Source of the DNA: Kofleriaceae bacterium
GTDB lineage: Bacteria; Myxococcota_A; Polyangia; Haliangiales; Haliangiaceae
Assembly (NCBI GenBank): GCA_020633495.1
Contig: JACKDR010000001.1
Span: forward strand, 1-64,000
DNA length: 64,000 bases
Direction of reading: 5' to 3'
The number at the start of each line of letters is the position of its first letter. Position 1 is the first letter of the stretch. Below the pieces are notes generated by a model. The model worked only from the letters and a program-made list of their open reading frames with translations, searched no databases and had not been told where the DNA came from. The position numbers were made by a program, and so were the translations under genes. This document shows positions 20,940-31,437 of this stretch, piece after piece.

Positions 20940-23114
20940 ATGGCCTTGGTGGATCCGAACACCCGACAAGCCAAGCGAACCCCGGTCACGCTCAAGATCA
21001 AGTTCAAGAGCGCGACCCTCGAAGAGTTCATCGAGCGGTACGCGGTGGACGTCAGCCACGGCGGCATCTTCATCCGCACCAAGGAGCCGCTCGCCGTCGG
21101 CACGACGATGAAGTTCGAGTTCCAGCTCAAGGACGCGTCGCCGCTGATCGGCGGCGAGGGCACCGTGGTCTGGACCCGCGAGAACGATCCGGCGCGGCCC
21201 GGCGTGGCGCCCGGCATGGGCGTGCGCTTCGATCGCCTCGCCGACGGCAGCCAGGCGGTGCTCGACAAGATCCTGGCGCAGAAGGCCAAGACCGGGCCCA
21301 AGTCGAGCTCGACCGTCGATCCCAAGGTCTTCGAGCAGCCGACGCGCGCGTTCGGCAACGAGGCGCCGACCAAGGTCGCGCCGTCGCCGCTGGTCACCGC
21401 GCTGACCGGCGCCGCCGCCGAGAAGCCGCGCATCGGCCAGATGGCGCCGCCCAAGAGCGGGTTCCAGGACGAGCGCACCGACGCGACGCCGCTGCCGAAC
21501 CCGATGCCGTTCCACTCCGACGCCGACGAGTTCCCCGACGAGGCGTTCGAGGAGGCCACCAAGGTCCGCTCGCTCGACGAGCTCGCCGCGCAGACCGCGA
21601 AGGCCGACAACGAGATCGCCGCGACGGTCGCCGCCGCCGAGAAGGCCAAGGCCGCCAAGGCCGCCGCCGACAAGGCCGCCGCCGACAAGGCCGCCGCCGA
21701 CAAGGCCGCCGCCGACAAGGCCGCCGCCGACAAGGCCGCCGCCGACGAGGCCAAGGCCGTCGACGAGCTCGCCGCCCGCCGCGCCGCCAAGCCGGCCAAG
21801 GAGGCCGAGCCCGCCAAGGCCAAGGCCGAGCCCGCCAAGAAGGAGCCGGCCAAGAAGGAGCCCGAGCCCGCCAAGGCCAAGGCCGAGCCCGCCAAGAAGG
21901 AGCCCGCCAAGAAGGAGCCGGCCAAGAAGGAGCCCGAGCCCGCCGCGGCCGCGGTGGCGCCGCCGGCCGACAAGCCGGGCTCGTCGATCGCGATCCTGGT
22001 CGCGGTGCTGCTGCTCCTCGGCGGCGCCGCCGCCGCCTACTTCCTGGTCTTCAAGAAGAAGGACACCGCCGGCGAGCAGCCGCCGACGACGACCGCGTCG
22101 GGCACGACCGGCACCGCCGGCACCGGCGCGGCCACCGGCAGCGCGGGCACCGGCACGGCCAGCGCGGGCACCGGCACCGGCACCGCGATCGCCGGCACCG
22201 GCACGACGCCGGGTACCGGCACCGGCAGCGACGTCGTCCCCGAGGTCGAGATGATCGAGGTGAAGATCGCCGCCAGCGTGAAGGGCGCGCAGGTCGAGAT
22301 CGTCGGCACCGACCAGGTCGGGCCGGCGCCGTTCACCGCCAAGATCGCCAAGGACCAGCCCGCGACCGCGCGGGTCAGCGCGCCCGGCTACGTGCCCCAG
22401 GACGTCGACCTCGGCGCCGATCCGGTGACGGTCAAGCTGGTGCCGATGCCGTACGTCCTGCACGTCACCTCGGATCCGCCGGGCGCCAACGTCTACGTCG
22501 AGGGCGCCGTGACCGGGAAGATCACGCCGGTCGACATCGAGCTCACCGCCAAGCAGGCCGCGTCGTCGCGGATCCGGATCCAGCTGCGCCTGGCCGGCTA
22601 CGATCGCCTCGACCTGGTCGTGCAGAAGCACACCTTTGCCGAGAGCGGCGATCAGCTGGTCGCCGACGTCGGCGGCACGCTCAAGGAGGTCCGCAAGACC
22701 GTCGAGACGCCGACCGGCTCCGGCAAGGGTACCGGCGGCGGCTCGTCGAGCGGCACCACCGCCGGGACCGGCACCACCGCCGGCACCGGCACCACCGCCG
22801 GCACCGGCGCGGGCACGGCGACCAGCGCGGGCTCGGGGACGGGCTCGGCCAAGACCGGCTCGGGCTCGGGCTCGTCCGCAGGCTCGTCGGCCGGCACCGC
22901 GGCCGGCACCGGCACCGGGTCGGCCAAGACCGGCTCGGGCTCGGGCTCGTCCGCAGGCTCCTCCGCGGGCTCGTCGGCCGGGACCGCGGCGGGCACCGGC
23001 GCCGGCTCGGCCAAGGCCGGCTCGGGCTCGGCCGCCGGCAGCGGCGCCGGGACGGCGTCCGGGTCCGGCACCGGCAAGGGCACGGCGGAGCCGACGCCCG
23101 ACTGGGCCAAGTGA
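20940..23114 (+). CDS. PilZ domain - transmembrane helix - PEGA domain protein with low-complexity linkers
   Basis: 724 residues. Residues 1-110 are a PilZ domain with an RxxxR motif (residues 9-13) and DVSHGGIFI, matching the c-di-GMP-binding D/NxSxxG. Residues about 115-340 are an Ala/Lys/Glu-rich linker including six AAADK/E units and KKEPAKKEP-type repeats. A TM helix lies at about 341-362 (SIAILVAVLLLLGGAAAAYF) followed by KKK, putting PilZ in the cytoplasm. Residues about 430-580 are PEGA-like beta domains (VTSDPPGANVYVEG). The tail is a Gly/Ser/Thr/Ala repeat. The Shine-Dalgarno GGGAGG abuts this ATG; TTG at 20946 or GTG at 20949 is better spaced and may be the true start. This looks like a c-di-GMP sensor reporting across the membrane. 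The role is inferred. Confidence 0.85.
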   Translation: MALVDPNTRQAKRTPVTLKIKFKSATLEEFIERYAVDVSHGGIFIRTKEPLAVGTTMKFEFQLKDASPLIGGEGTVVWTRENDPARPGVAPGMGVRFDRLADGSQAVLDKILAQKAKTGPKSSSTVDPKVFEQPTRAFGNEAPTKVAPSPLVTALTGAAAEKPRIGQMAPPKSGFQDERTDATPLPNPMPFHSDADEFPDEAFEEATKVRSLDELAAQTAKADNEIAATVAAAEKAKAAKAAADKAAADKAAADKAAADKAAADKAAADEAKAVDELAARRAAKPAKEAEPAKAKAEPAKKEPAKKEPEPAKAKAEPAKKEPAKKEPAKKEPEPAAAAVAPPADKPGSSIAILVAVLLLLGGAAAAYFLVFKKKDTAGEQPPTTTASGTTGTAGTGAATGSAGTGTASAGTGTGTAIAGTGTTPGTGTGSDVVPEVEMIEVKIAASVKGAQVEIVGTDQVGPAPFTAKIAKDQPATARVSAPGYVPQDVDLGADPVTVKLVPMPYVLHVTSDPPGANVYVEGAVTGKITPVDIELTAKQAASSRIRIQLRLAGYDRLDLVVQKHTFAESGDQLVADVGGTLKEVRKTVETPTGSGKGTGGGSSSGTTAGTGTTAGTGTTAGTGAGTATSAGSGTGSAKTGSGSGSSAGSSAGTAAGTGTGSAKTGSGSGSSAGSSAGSSAGTAAGTGAGSAKAGSGSAAGSGAGTASGSGTGKGTAEPTPDWAK
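21660..21749 (+). repeat. 15-bp in-frame tandem repeat, six copies, encoding AAADK
   Basis: GCCGCCGCCGACAAG is repeated five times exactly, with a sixth copy ending GAG. It sits in the cytoplasmic linker of the PilZ-PEGA protein and encodes a charged helical segment. A copy-number change would alter linker length without a frameshift. Confidence 0.9.
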
Positions 23115-23752
23115 TGCGCGGGACGGCGTCGCTGACGTCGATCGGCGCCGCGCTGCTCGGCGCCGCGCTGCTGCTCGGCGCCGGCTGCGACGGGTGCAAG
23201 GACAAGGCGGCGAGCAAGCCCGCGCCGGCGGCGCAGCGCGACGATCGCGGCCGCGGCGCCGGGCCGCCCTCGGGGCGCCGCCCCCACATGCCGCGCGGCA
23301 AGATCGATCCGCGCCAGATCATCCGCCACAACGCGCCGCTCACCGTCGAGGACGCGCGCACTGCCCTGCCGCTGGTCGACGGCGGCCGCGAGCTGGCGCC
23401 GCCGGCGCTCGCCCCCAGCGGCACCCAGGTCCGCTTCACCGCGTGCATCGAGGCGCCGTCGCTGGTCGAGGCGGGCGACAAGGCCAAGGCGTCGCTCGAG
23501 GCCGGCGGCTGGACCAAGATCACCGCGCGCGGCGCCGACCAGGCAGCGGCGTCGGCGCGCTACGGCATCGCCGCGGAGAAGGACGATCTGCGGCTGTCGG
23601 TCACGGTCCAGGCGGTGCGGCGCACCGGCTGCGACGAGTCGCTGCACGAGTACTTCACGGTCTCGATGATGAGCCGGCTCGCCGACGCCGACGCCGCCGC
23701 GGGCGGCGCGCCCCCGACCGCGCCAGCGGCGCCGCCGCCCGAGAACGAGTAG
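23114..23752 (+). CDS. Lipoprotein of unknown function, coupled to the PilZ-PEGA gene
   Basis: 212 residues. The ATG overlaps the stop of the preceding gene (TGATG). The signal peptide MRGTASLTSIGAALLGAALL is followed by the lipobox GAGC and an immediate Cys-rich DGCKD. A basic/Pro-rich linker (about 30-65) leads to a domain of about 130 residues with an alpha/beta pattern (VRFTACIEAPSLVEAGDKAK, LRLSVTVQAVRRTGCDESL, EYFTVSMMS). The tail is Pro/Ala-rich. No family is recognised. The coupling suggests it acts in the envelope with the periplasmic part of the PilZ-PEGA protein. Confidence 0.75.
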   Translation: MRGTASLTSIGAALLGAALLLGAGCDGCKDKAASKPAPAAQRDDRGRGAGPPSGRRPHMPRGKIDPRQIIRHNAPLTVEDARTALPLVDGGRELAPPALAPSGTQVRFTACIEAPSLVEAGDKAKASLEAGGWTKITARGADQAAASARYGIAAEKDDLRLSVTVQAVRRTGCDESLHEYFTVSMMSRLADADAAAGGAPPTAPAAPPPENE

Positions 23753-23785
23753 CCGCGCCGCGCGCCGCGCGCGCCCCGGCCGCGG

Positions 23786-25030
23786 TCAGTCCGGATCGTA
23801 CGACCCGGTCCAGCTGCGGCCCCACGCCGCCTTCTCGGGGACCTTGGGCTTCTCGCCGCCGCGCACCAGGTAGCGGACCGCGCCGCCCAGGCCCTCGAGC
23901 GTGAGGTGCCACATCGGGAACACCGACGCGATCACCTCGATCGTCGTGCCCGGCCAGAAGCGATCCGGCTCGGGGTTGAGCCAGGCGGCGCGGCGGAAGT
24001 GCGCCGCCATCCGGCGCAGCCACTCCAGCCCCGGGGTCCGGCCGCCCTGCGAGTAGAAGTAGATCGAGCCGCCGCCGTCGAGCAGCTCGGCCGGGTGCAT
24101 CAGCGCGTCGCCGACCACGACCAGCTTCTCGTCGCGATCGCTCTCGGCCAGGAGGTCCGCGACCGTGACCTTCTGGCGGAACGCGGCGTCCTCGTAGACC
24201 GCGTCGTAGACGCAGTTGTGGAAGTAGTAGCTGCGGAACCGCGCGAACCGCCCCGACCGCGACGCCGCGGTGAACAGCCGGCTGCACAGCTCGGCGTACG
24301 GATCCATCGAGCCGCCGACGTCCATCAGCAGCACGACCTTGGCGCGGTTGCGACGCGGCGGCCGGAACACGATCTCCAGCTCGCCGGCGTTGCGGCAGGT
24401 CTCGTCGACGGTCTCGTCGAGATCGAGCTCCTCGACCGCGCCCTCGCGGCCGAGCTGGCGCAGGCCGCGCAGCGCCAGGTCGATCTGGCGGACGTCGAGG
24501 ACGACGTCCTTGCGGTACTCCTTGAACCGGCGCGCCTCGGCGATCTGCATCGCCGAGCGGCCGCCGCCGGGGCCACCGACGCGCAGCCCGGTGGGGTGCT
24601 TGCCGCCGTGGCCGAACGGCGACGTGCCGCCGGTGCCGATCCACCGGTTGCCGCCGTCGTGCCGCTCCTTCTGCTCGCGCAGCCGCTGCTCGAACAGCTC
24701 GCGCAGCTTGTCGAGGTCGAGGCCCTCGATCATCGCCAGCTCCTCGGGCGACAGCTCGCGCATCCGCTTGGGATCGGCGAGCCAGGCCAGGATGTCCTCG
24801 GTGATCGCCAGGGCGTCGGCGCCGACGTCCTTGAAGTAGGCCAGGAAGGCCTGGTCGAAGGCGTCGTACTCGGCGACGTCCTTGACGCACAGCGCGCGGC
24901 AGGTCCGGTAGAAGCCGTCGAGCGACGAGTCGTGCAGGCCCTTGGCCATCGCCTCCATCAGCGCGAGCCACTCGTGGGTCGACACGTGCAGCTTGTGGCG
25001 GCGCAGCTCGTAGAGGAAGTCGATCAGCAA
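23786..25030 (-). CDS. VWA domain protein of the CoxE type (partner of MoxR)
   Basis: 414 residues. The N-terminal half is helical (MLIDFLYELRRHKLHVSTHE) with an EELDLDETVDETCRNAGELE segment. The C-terminal von Willebrand A domain starts with a MIDAS motif, VVLLMDVGGSMD, in which the usual DxSxS is DVGGS, so the first Ser is Gly. The family works with MoxR AAA+ ATPases in metal-cofactor or complex assembly. The MoxR gene lies immediately upstream (22-bp gap). No dehydrogenase or other client gene is adjacent, so the target is unknown. Confidence 0.85.
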   Translation of the reverse strand: MLIDFLYELRRHKLHVSTHEWLALMEAMAKGLHDSSLDGFYRTCRALCVKDVAEYDAFDQAFLAYFKDVGADALAITEDILAWLADPKRMRELSPEELAMIEGLDLDKLRELFEQRLREQKERHDGGNRWIGTGGTSPFGHGGKHPTGLRVGGPGGGRSAMQIAEARRFKEYRKDVVLDVRQIDLALRGLRQLGREGAVEELDLDETVDETCRNAGELEIVFRPPRRNRAKVVLLMDVGGSMDPYAELCSRLFTAASRSGRFARFRSYYFHNCVYDAVYEDAAFRQKVTVADLLAESDRDEKLVVVGDALMHPAELLDGGGSIYFYSQGGRTPGLEWLRRMAAHFRRAAWLNPEPDRFWPGTTIEVIASVFPMWHLTLEGLGGAVRYLVRGGEKPKVPEKAAWGRSWTGSYDPD

Positions 25031-25052
25031 CGGGGCCTCCGGATCGCGGCGG

Positions 25053-25886
<834 letters not shown>

Positions 25887-25965
25887 CGACGCCAGCGTAC
25901 CCGAGAACACGGGGTCCGCGACGTCGGAAGATCCCGCAGCGAGGCAGATTCAGGCGCGGCGGCGA

Positions 25966-26223
25966 CTACTTGCGCTTGCCCTGGATGTACGCGTCGGCAA
26001 CCGACACGACCCAGGTGGCGCCCGCGAAGACGCCCGCGACCCAGCCGATGAAGGGGATCGCGCCGACCACGCTGGCGCCGGCGACCACGTAGACCGCCAT
26101 CATGCCGACGCCCTTGTCGGCCTCGCCGTTGACGACCTGTCCCAGCCCCGGCAGCAGCGCGCTGCACACCGCGGGCACCACCCCGGTGCCACCGGAGGAA
26201 CGCTTGACCAGGGCCTTGCTCAT
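25966..26223 (-). CDS. Small two-helix membrane protein (TM2-like)
   Basis: 85 residues, MSKALVKRSSGGTGVVPAVC at the start. It has the motif LLPGLGQVVNGEADKGVGMM, as in TM2/DUF5683-type small membrane proteins, followed by two hydrophobic helices (about residues 43-58 and 60-76) and a basic end GKRK. It could lie in the operon upstream of moxR (79-bp gap). Function unknown. Confidence 0.7.
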   Translation of the reverse strand: MSKALVKRSSGGTGVVPAVCSALLPGLGQVVNGEADKGVGMMAVYVVAGASVVGAIPFIGWVAGVFAGATWVVSVADAYIQGKRK

Positions 26224-26293
26224 GCCTCGATGATGCCACGCGCGCCGCGGGCCGGCGAGCGCCATCCCGTCGCGGCGGGTGTAGCCTCCACGT

Positions 26294-27364
26294 GTGGACG
26301 CGGTCGACGCCCAGGTCTGGGTGCTGCACGCCTTCGACGTGGCCCGCGAGATCTCGCTGGCCGCGTGCGCGCCGCTGACGACGGCGCAGGTCGCGGGGCC
26401 CCGGCGCCGCGAGTGGCCGCAGCTGTTCGGCCTCGAGCAGCGCCCGCTGGTGTGGTCGCTCGACCCGGTGACCGTGACCGTCGGCGCCCGCGAGCTGCGC
26501 GTGCAGCCGCGCGCGATCATCTACGATTTCGGCAACGTCTCGGTCGCGCTGCGGATCCACGTCGACGGACCGCTCGACGCGCTGCGCGAGCTCGCGGTCG
26601 ACCTCGAGGCGTCCGAGGCCCTCGACCGGGTCGCCCGCGACATCCTCGAGCGCTTCGTGGCGCGTGCCGGCGCCGCGCTCCACGACGTCCGCCGGATCGA
26701 CGAGCTCGCGACCTACACGGTCTACCAGCTCGACGCCGTCCCCGGCGGCGACGCCGCGGCCTGGCTGGCCGGCCACGCCGCCACGGTCGCCCAGATCCTG
26801 CGCGCCGAGGCCGCGCCGCTGGCGGCCGACGAGATCGCCGACGCCACCGCGCGGCGGCTCGGCTACACCCGCGACGATCTGGTCGTGATCGACGCCACCG
26901 CGGCGTTCGTGATCGATCGCGAGGGCGACGACACCCTCGCGGTGCTCGACTTCGCCAACTGCGAGCGGCTGGCGCTGCGCGTCCTCGACGACGATCTCGA
27001 TCAGGCGGTCGACGGCGCGACCCGGACGCTCCGGTCGCGGGCGTCGCGGTGGCGCATGTTCCTGTCGCCGTGGGGCCGCGACGTGCGCCGCCTCACCCAG
27101 CTCACGTTCGATGCCTCGGCCGAGCTCGAGTCGGTCGACAACGCGATCAAGCTCACCGGCGATCACTACCTGGCGCGGGTCTACCGCCTGGCGGTCGAGC
27201 GGTTCGCGCTGCGGCCGTTCCACGAGGGCATCGCGCGCAAGCTGGGCACGCTGTGGAGCATCCAGAAGGTGTTCATCGATCAGGCCGCGACCCGCCGGGC
27301 CGAGCTGCTCGAGTGGATCAACATCCTGCTCATCGCCTACGAGATCGTCCGCGCCGTGCAGTGA
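26294..27364 (+). CDS. RMD1/DUF155-like protein with C-terminal membrane anchor
   Basis: 356 residues from a GTG. It has an alpha/beta N-terminal part (IIYDFGNVSVALRIHVDG), a long central region, and a helical C-terminus (MFLSPWGRDVRRLTQLTF to the end) finishing RAELLEWINILLIAYEIVRA. That ending matches the Leu-Glu-Trp-Ile helix seen at the end of DUF155/RMD1 proteins, in which a helix pair precedes a membrane anchor. The assignment is by pattern memory and could be wrong. No catalytic motif is seen. It is divergent from the TM2-like gene, about 70 bp apart. Confidence 0.6.
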   Translation: MDAVDAQVWVLHAFDVAREISLAACAPLTTAQVAGPRRREWPQLFGLEQRPLVWSLDPVTVTVGARELRVQPRAIIYDFGNVSVALRIHVDGPLDALRELAVDLEASEALDRVARDILERFVARAGAALHDVRRIDELATYTVYQLDAVPGGDAAAWLAGHAATVAQILRAEAAPLAADEIADATARRLGYTRDDLVVIDATAAFVIDREGDDTLAVLDFANCERLALRVLDDDLDQAVDGATRTLRSRASRWRMFLSPWGRDVRRLTQLTFDASAELESVDNAIKLTGDHYLARVYRLAVERFALRPFHEGIARKLGTLWSIQKVFIDQAATRRAELLEWINILLIAYEIVRAVQ

Positions 27365-27490
27365 CGGCGTCGATGGCGCACCGCGGCGCACCGCTTGCGC
27401 GAAGGCGGCTCGGAACCGCCGTGGTCCCGGGCGGTTGCGCGGGCGCGGGAGATGCAACTCCTGGCGGGTGACGAACGAAAGGAGCCGACC

Positions 27491-28158
27491 ATGCTGGACC
27501 ACGCCCGGACCCCTCGCCCCCGAGGAACCGTCGGCACGGGCCTGCGGTGGGCCTCCCTGGCGACCACGGCGGCGGCGATGCAGCTCGGCTGCGTCGGCCA
27601 CGACGTCGCGGCGCCGCCGGTGTCCACCTACGACCGGCTGACCGAGACCCAGGCCTTCACCGTCGAGCCCGCCGAGACCCTGGTCGAGCTGCGCGCCTCG
27701 CGCGACCACGGCGACACCACCGAGGACGGCACCGCCACGCTGCCGGTGGCCCGGGGCGCCGTCGACGCCACCGCGGCCGGCGACTGGCTCGGCCTCGACG
27801 ACTTCACGTTGATGTTCGACACCGTGCCGCTGCCGACGACGATCTACCCCGGCGATCTCGCGCTCGCCGACACCCACGTCCACTTCGCGACCCCGTTCGA
27901 GTGCAAGGCGGTGTGGACCGACGACGACCAGGCCGCGACCTGCGCGGCGACCGCGTGGTTCACCGTCGACTGGAAGCTGGTGGTCGGCGGCGAACCGCGC
28001 CCGCTCGGCAGCCAGACGCTGGGGCCGGTCGACCTCGCGGTCGCGATCGAGCGCGACGGCGGCCGCCTCGCCCTCGACCTCACCGGGCGCGCCGACGGCG
28101 TGATCTGGAGCTGGGCCGACGTCATCGCGCTCGGCGAGCTCGACGTCACCGTCCGCGC

Positions 28159-28177
<19 letters not shown>
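27491..28177 (+). CDS. Probable lipoprotein of unknown function
   Basis: 228 residues from the ATG at 27491, which has a strong GAAAGGAG upstream. An upstream in-frame start lacks one. The N-terminus is long and Arg-containing (MLDHARTPRPRGTVGTGLRW), followed by a hydrophobic stretch and a Cys (AMQLGC), so lipidation is plausible though the n-region is longer than usual. The mature part is beta-rich and acidic, with two further Cys (FECKAVW, ATCAATAWF). Nothing recognisable. Its last 19 bp overlap the convergent SDR gene. Confidence 0.65.
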
Positions 28178-28887
<710 letters not shown>

Positions 28888-28959
28888 GGCTGGCTCCTGG
28901 TCGCCCTGGGTCGTCCCGGCCGCGCGGGGCGGGCGCGCGGTGGGCCCGGCCGGAAGCGG

Positions 28960-29041
28960 TGCCGGTCGGGCCCGTCAGAGATACCCATGCATCGCCGCAT
29001 CGTGAATCCCCGAGATCGGCATCCGTGCTATGCGAATATGC
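28960..29041. promoter_or_regulatory. Candidate operator region between the SDR and LysR genes
   Basis: This stretch is distinctly less GC-rich than its neighbours and holds two copies of CATGCAT (at about 28987 and 29040) and repeated GCATC words. LysR proteins usually bind imperfect T-N11-A palindromes in such divergent intervals. I cannot single out one site, so treat this as a region, not a mapped operator. Confidence 0.3.
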
Positions 29042-30058
29042 ATGGACTGGCACAAGGTCGCCTTCGACTGGAATCGCGCCCGCGCGTTCCTGGTCACCGC
29101 CGAGGAGGGCTCGTTCTCGGCCGCGGCGCGCGCGCTGGGCCTGGCCCAGCCGACCCTGGGGCGCCAGGTCGCGGCGCTCGAGGCGGAGCTCGGGGTCACG
29201 CTGTTCGAGCGGGTCGGCCACGCCCTGGTCCTCACCGCGACCGGCCTCGAGCTGGCCGAGCAGGTCCGCGCCATGGGCGAGGCCGCGACCCGGTGCGCGC
29301 TGGTCGCGGCCGGCCAGGCCCAGAGCCTCGACGGCGTGGTCCGCATCGCCGCCAGCGAGGCGGTGTCGGCGTACGTGCTGCCGCCGATCGTCGACGAGCT
29401 GCGGGCGCGACACCCCGGCATCGAGCTCGAGCTGGTGGTGTCCAACGCCGCCAGCGACCTGCGCCGGCGCGAGGCCGACGTCGCGATCCGCCACGTCCGG
29501 CCGCAGGGCGACGACCTGATCGCCCGGCTGGTCCGGCCGGCCGGCGCCGCGTACCTGTACGGCGCGCCGCGCTACCTGGCGCGGATCGGGCGCCCGCGCA
29601 CCGCCGAGGCGCTGGCGGCGCGCGCCCAGGTCGTCGGCTTCGACGACAACGACGCCCTGGTGCGGGGGCTGCGTGCGCTGGGGCTGCCGTTCGGCGACGA
29701 TCGCTTCGCGGTCCGCACCGCCAGCCACCTGGTGCAGTGGGAGCTCGCCAAGCACGGCGTCGGCCTGTGCATGATGATGGCCGAGGTCGGCGACGCCGAG
29801 CCCCGGGTGCGACGCGCCCTGCCCGACGCGCCGGCGGTGTCGTTCACGACCTGGCTGGTCAGCCACCGCGAGCTGCAGACCAGCCGCCGCATCCGCGTCG
29901 TCTTCGACCTGCTCGCCGCGCGACTCGCGGACGCACCGGCGCCGGCGGCGCCGGTCGTCAGCGCCGGGCGACGTCGCCGGTCGGCCCCGCGGCGCGCGGA
30001 CACCGGCCCCACAGCGCCTCGATCGCGCGCTGGTCGTCCTCGGTCGGCGCGATCGTGA
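29042..30058 (+). CDS. LysR-family transcriptional regulator
   Basis: 338 residues from MDWHKVAFDWNRARAFLVTA; an upstream in-frame ATG at 29030 is less likely. The winged HTH is at about residues 8-66 (GSFSAAARALGLAQPTLGRQ). The effector domain follows (VRIAASEAVSAYVLPPIVDE). The last 40 or so residues (Arg/Pro/Ala-rich) go beyond the usual 300 aa and run antisense over the end of the convergent protease gene for 101 bp. The true end may be earlier if an indel hides a stop, or the tail is real. It probably controls the divergent SDR gene. Confidence 0.9.
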   Translation: MDWHKVAFDWNRARAFLVTAEEGSFSAAARALGLAQPTLGRQVAALEAELGVTLFERVGHALVLTATGLELAEQVRAMGEAATRCALVAAGQAQSLDGVVRIAASEAVSAYVLPPIVDELRARHPGIELELVVSNAASDLRRREADVAIRHVRPQGDDLIARLVRPAGAAYLYGAPRYLARIGRPRTAEALAARAQVVGFDDNDALVRGLRALGLPFGDDRFAVRTASHLVQWELAKHGVGLCMMMAEVGDAEPRVRRALPDAPAVSFTTWLVSHRELQTSRRIRVVFDLLAARLADAPAPAAPVVSAGRRRRSAPRRADTGPTAPRSRAGRPRSARS

Positions 30059-30482
30059 GGTTGCCGGGGTTCATCACCGAGAGGCGCTCGCCGGCGTCGA
30101 CGTGCCACAGCCCGAAGGCGTGGCCCAGCTCGTGGGCGATCGTGATCGCGCGGCTGTCGCCGGCGAAGGCGCCGGCGTTGACGTAGAGGACGCCGGCCTC
30201 GTCGTCGTAGTAGCCGTGGAACACCGCGGCGCCCGGCGCGAACACCACCGGCAGGGTCGCGGCGTCCGCGCCCGCGACGCCCAGCCCGACCGCGCCGCGG
30301 TCGCGCCACAGCTGCTGGGCCTGGTCGAGGCTGGCCTGCTGCGCCGGCGTCGCGTCGCCCTCGAGCACCAGCGGGGCGCAGACGTCGAAGGTGGTGTCGA
30401 GGACGCCGTCGTCGGGCGCGGCGCACCCGACGGCGGGGGCCGCGGTGACGGTGGCGAGCAGGGCCAGGGCGCAGGGACGCAA
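29958..30482 (-). CDS. Lipoprotein metalloprotease of metzincin type
   Basis: 174 residues. The signal peptide MRPCALALLATVTAAPAVGC carries a lipobox-like VGC. The zinc-binding motif HELGHAFGLWH (HExxHxxGxxH) is complete, and the Met-turn follows as LSVMNPGN. This is the matrixin-like metzincin signature. A short catalytic domain (about 150 aa) without a propeptide Cys switch is seen. Substrates are unknown. It is convergent with and overlaps the LysR gene. Confidence 0.85.
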   Translation of the reverse strand: MRPCALALLATVTAAPAVGCAAPDDGVLDTTFDVCAPLVLEGDATPAQQASLDQAQQLWRDRGAVGLGVAGADAATLPVVFAPGAAVFHGYYDDEAGVLYVNAGAFAGDSRAITIAHELGHAFGLWHVDAGERLSVMNPGNLTIAPTEDDQRAIEALWGRCPRAAGPTGDVARR

Positions 30483-30572
30483 CCGCCGGAGCGTAGCGGC
30501 CCGGCGGTCGCCTCCTCAAGGTGAGTCTGGGCCCACCCTGTCGCACCCGTCGCGGTCGTGGCCGCGAACGGC

Positions 30573-31211
30573 TCAGAACTCGTAGCCGAGGTTGGCCGCC
30601 GCACCCCAGGTGTGCATCGCGGCGAAGCTCGTGCTCGAGCGGTCGGTCGCGGCGTTCTCCAGGATCAGGTCCTGGTTGGTCGCGATGTGCATGCTGAGCC
30701 GGGCGTCGGCGACGAAGCCCTGGTAGCGGTACGCCAGCCCGACCCCGACCGGCACCACGAACAGGTTGTCCGAGTCGTTCATGCCGACGTCCGAGGTCTT
30801 GAAGTTCTCGGAGACGTCGTAGCGCCGCCACCCGGCGCCGGCGAAGACGTACGGATCGAGCGCGCCCGTCGGCATCAGGTTAGCGCGCGCCACCGCCTCG
30901 ACGGTCGTCCCGTACAGCGTCGCGCTGACGTTGCCAACCGGCGAGTCGATCGGCGCCGCCGAGCCCAGGTACGAGGCCTCGATGCCGAGGTACTCGCGGG
31001 TCCCGACCGCGACGTTCACCCCCCACAGCCCGTTGACCGTGGCGACGTCGCGCGCGTCCTGGGCGGTGAAGCCCTCGACGCCGCCACCGGCGGTGATCGA
31101 CGCGCCGTACTCGCTCCACAGCTCGACCGGCTCGGCGGCCGCATCGCGTGCCGCCAGCCCGGTGCCCGCCACCAGCCCCGCCACCATGATCGTCGACAGT
31201 CTCGTGCGCAT
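30573..31211 (-). CDS. Outer-membrane beta-barrel protein (OmpW/OmpA-barrel-like)
   Basis: 212 residues from the ATG at 31211, with a perfect AAGGAGG upstream. The signal peptide MRTRLSTIMVAGLVAGTGLA ends near DAAAE. The mature part alternates amphipathic strands (GWRRYDVSENF, VVPVGVGLAYRYQGFVADAR) and ends in an aromatic, AANLGYEF, as barrel proteins do. It is an eight-strand-size barrel. The function (porin, adhesin or structural) is not visible. It is divergent from the Ser/Thr kinase gene. Confidence 0.75.
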   Translation of the reverse strand: MRTRLSTIMVAGLVAGTGLAARDAAAEPVELWSEYGASITAGGGVEGFTAQDARDVATVNGLWGVNVAVGTREYLGIEASYLGSAAPIDSPVGNVSATLYGTTVEAVARANLMPTGALDPYVFAGAGWRRYDVSENFKTSDVGMNDSDNLFVVPVGVGLAYRYQGFVADARLSMHIATNQDLILENAATDRSSTSFAAMHTWGAAANLGYEF

Positions 31212-31437
31212 GACAGTCCTCCTTGCCTTGTCGTTCGCCGCGACACGCGACGTCGCGCGTGCCTGCGGTCGTTCAGCCTGGCTGCGCCGGCGAGCCGTGC
31301 GTCCGCCGCGCGATCCGCGCCTGCGAGCCCTCGTCCCGTCGCTCCTTTCGCGCCGCCGGGGTTGCAAGCGACATACCGCGGGCGCGATCGCGCCGCGCGA
31401 CGCCGCAGGGCACTCGCCTTGCACGATCCGGTCGACG

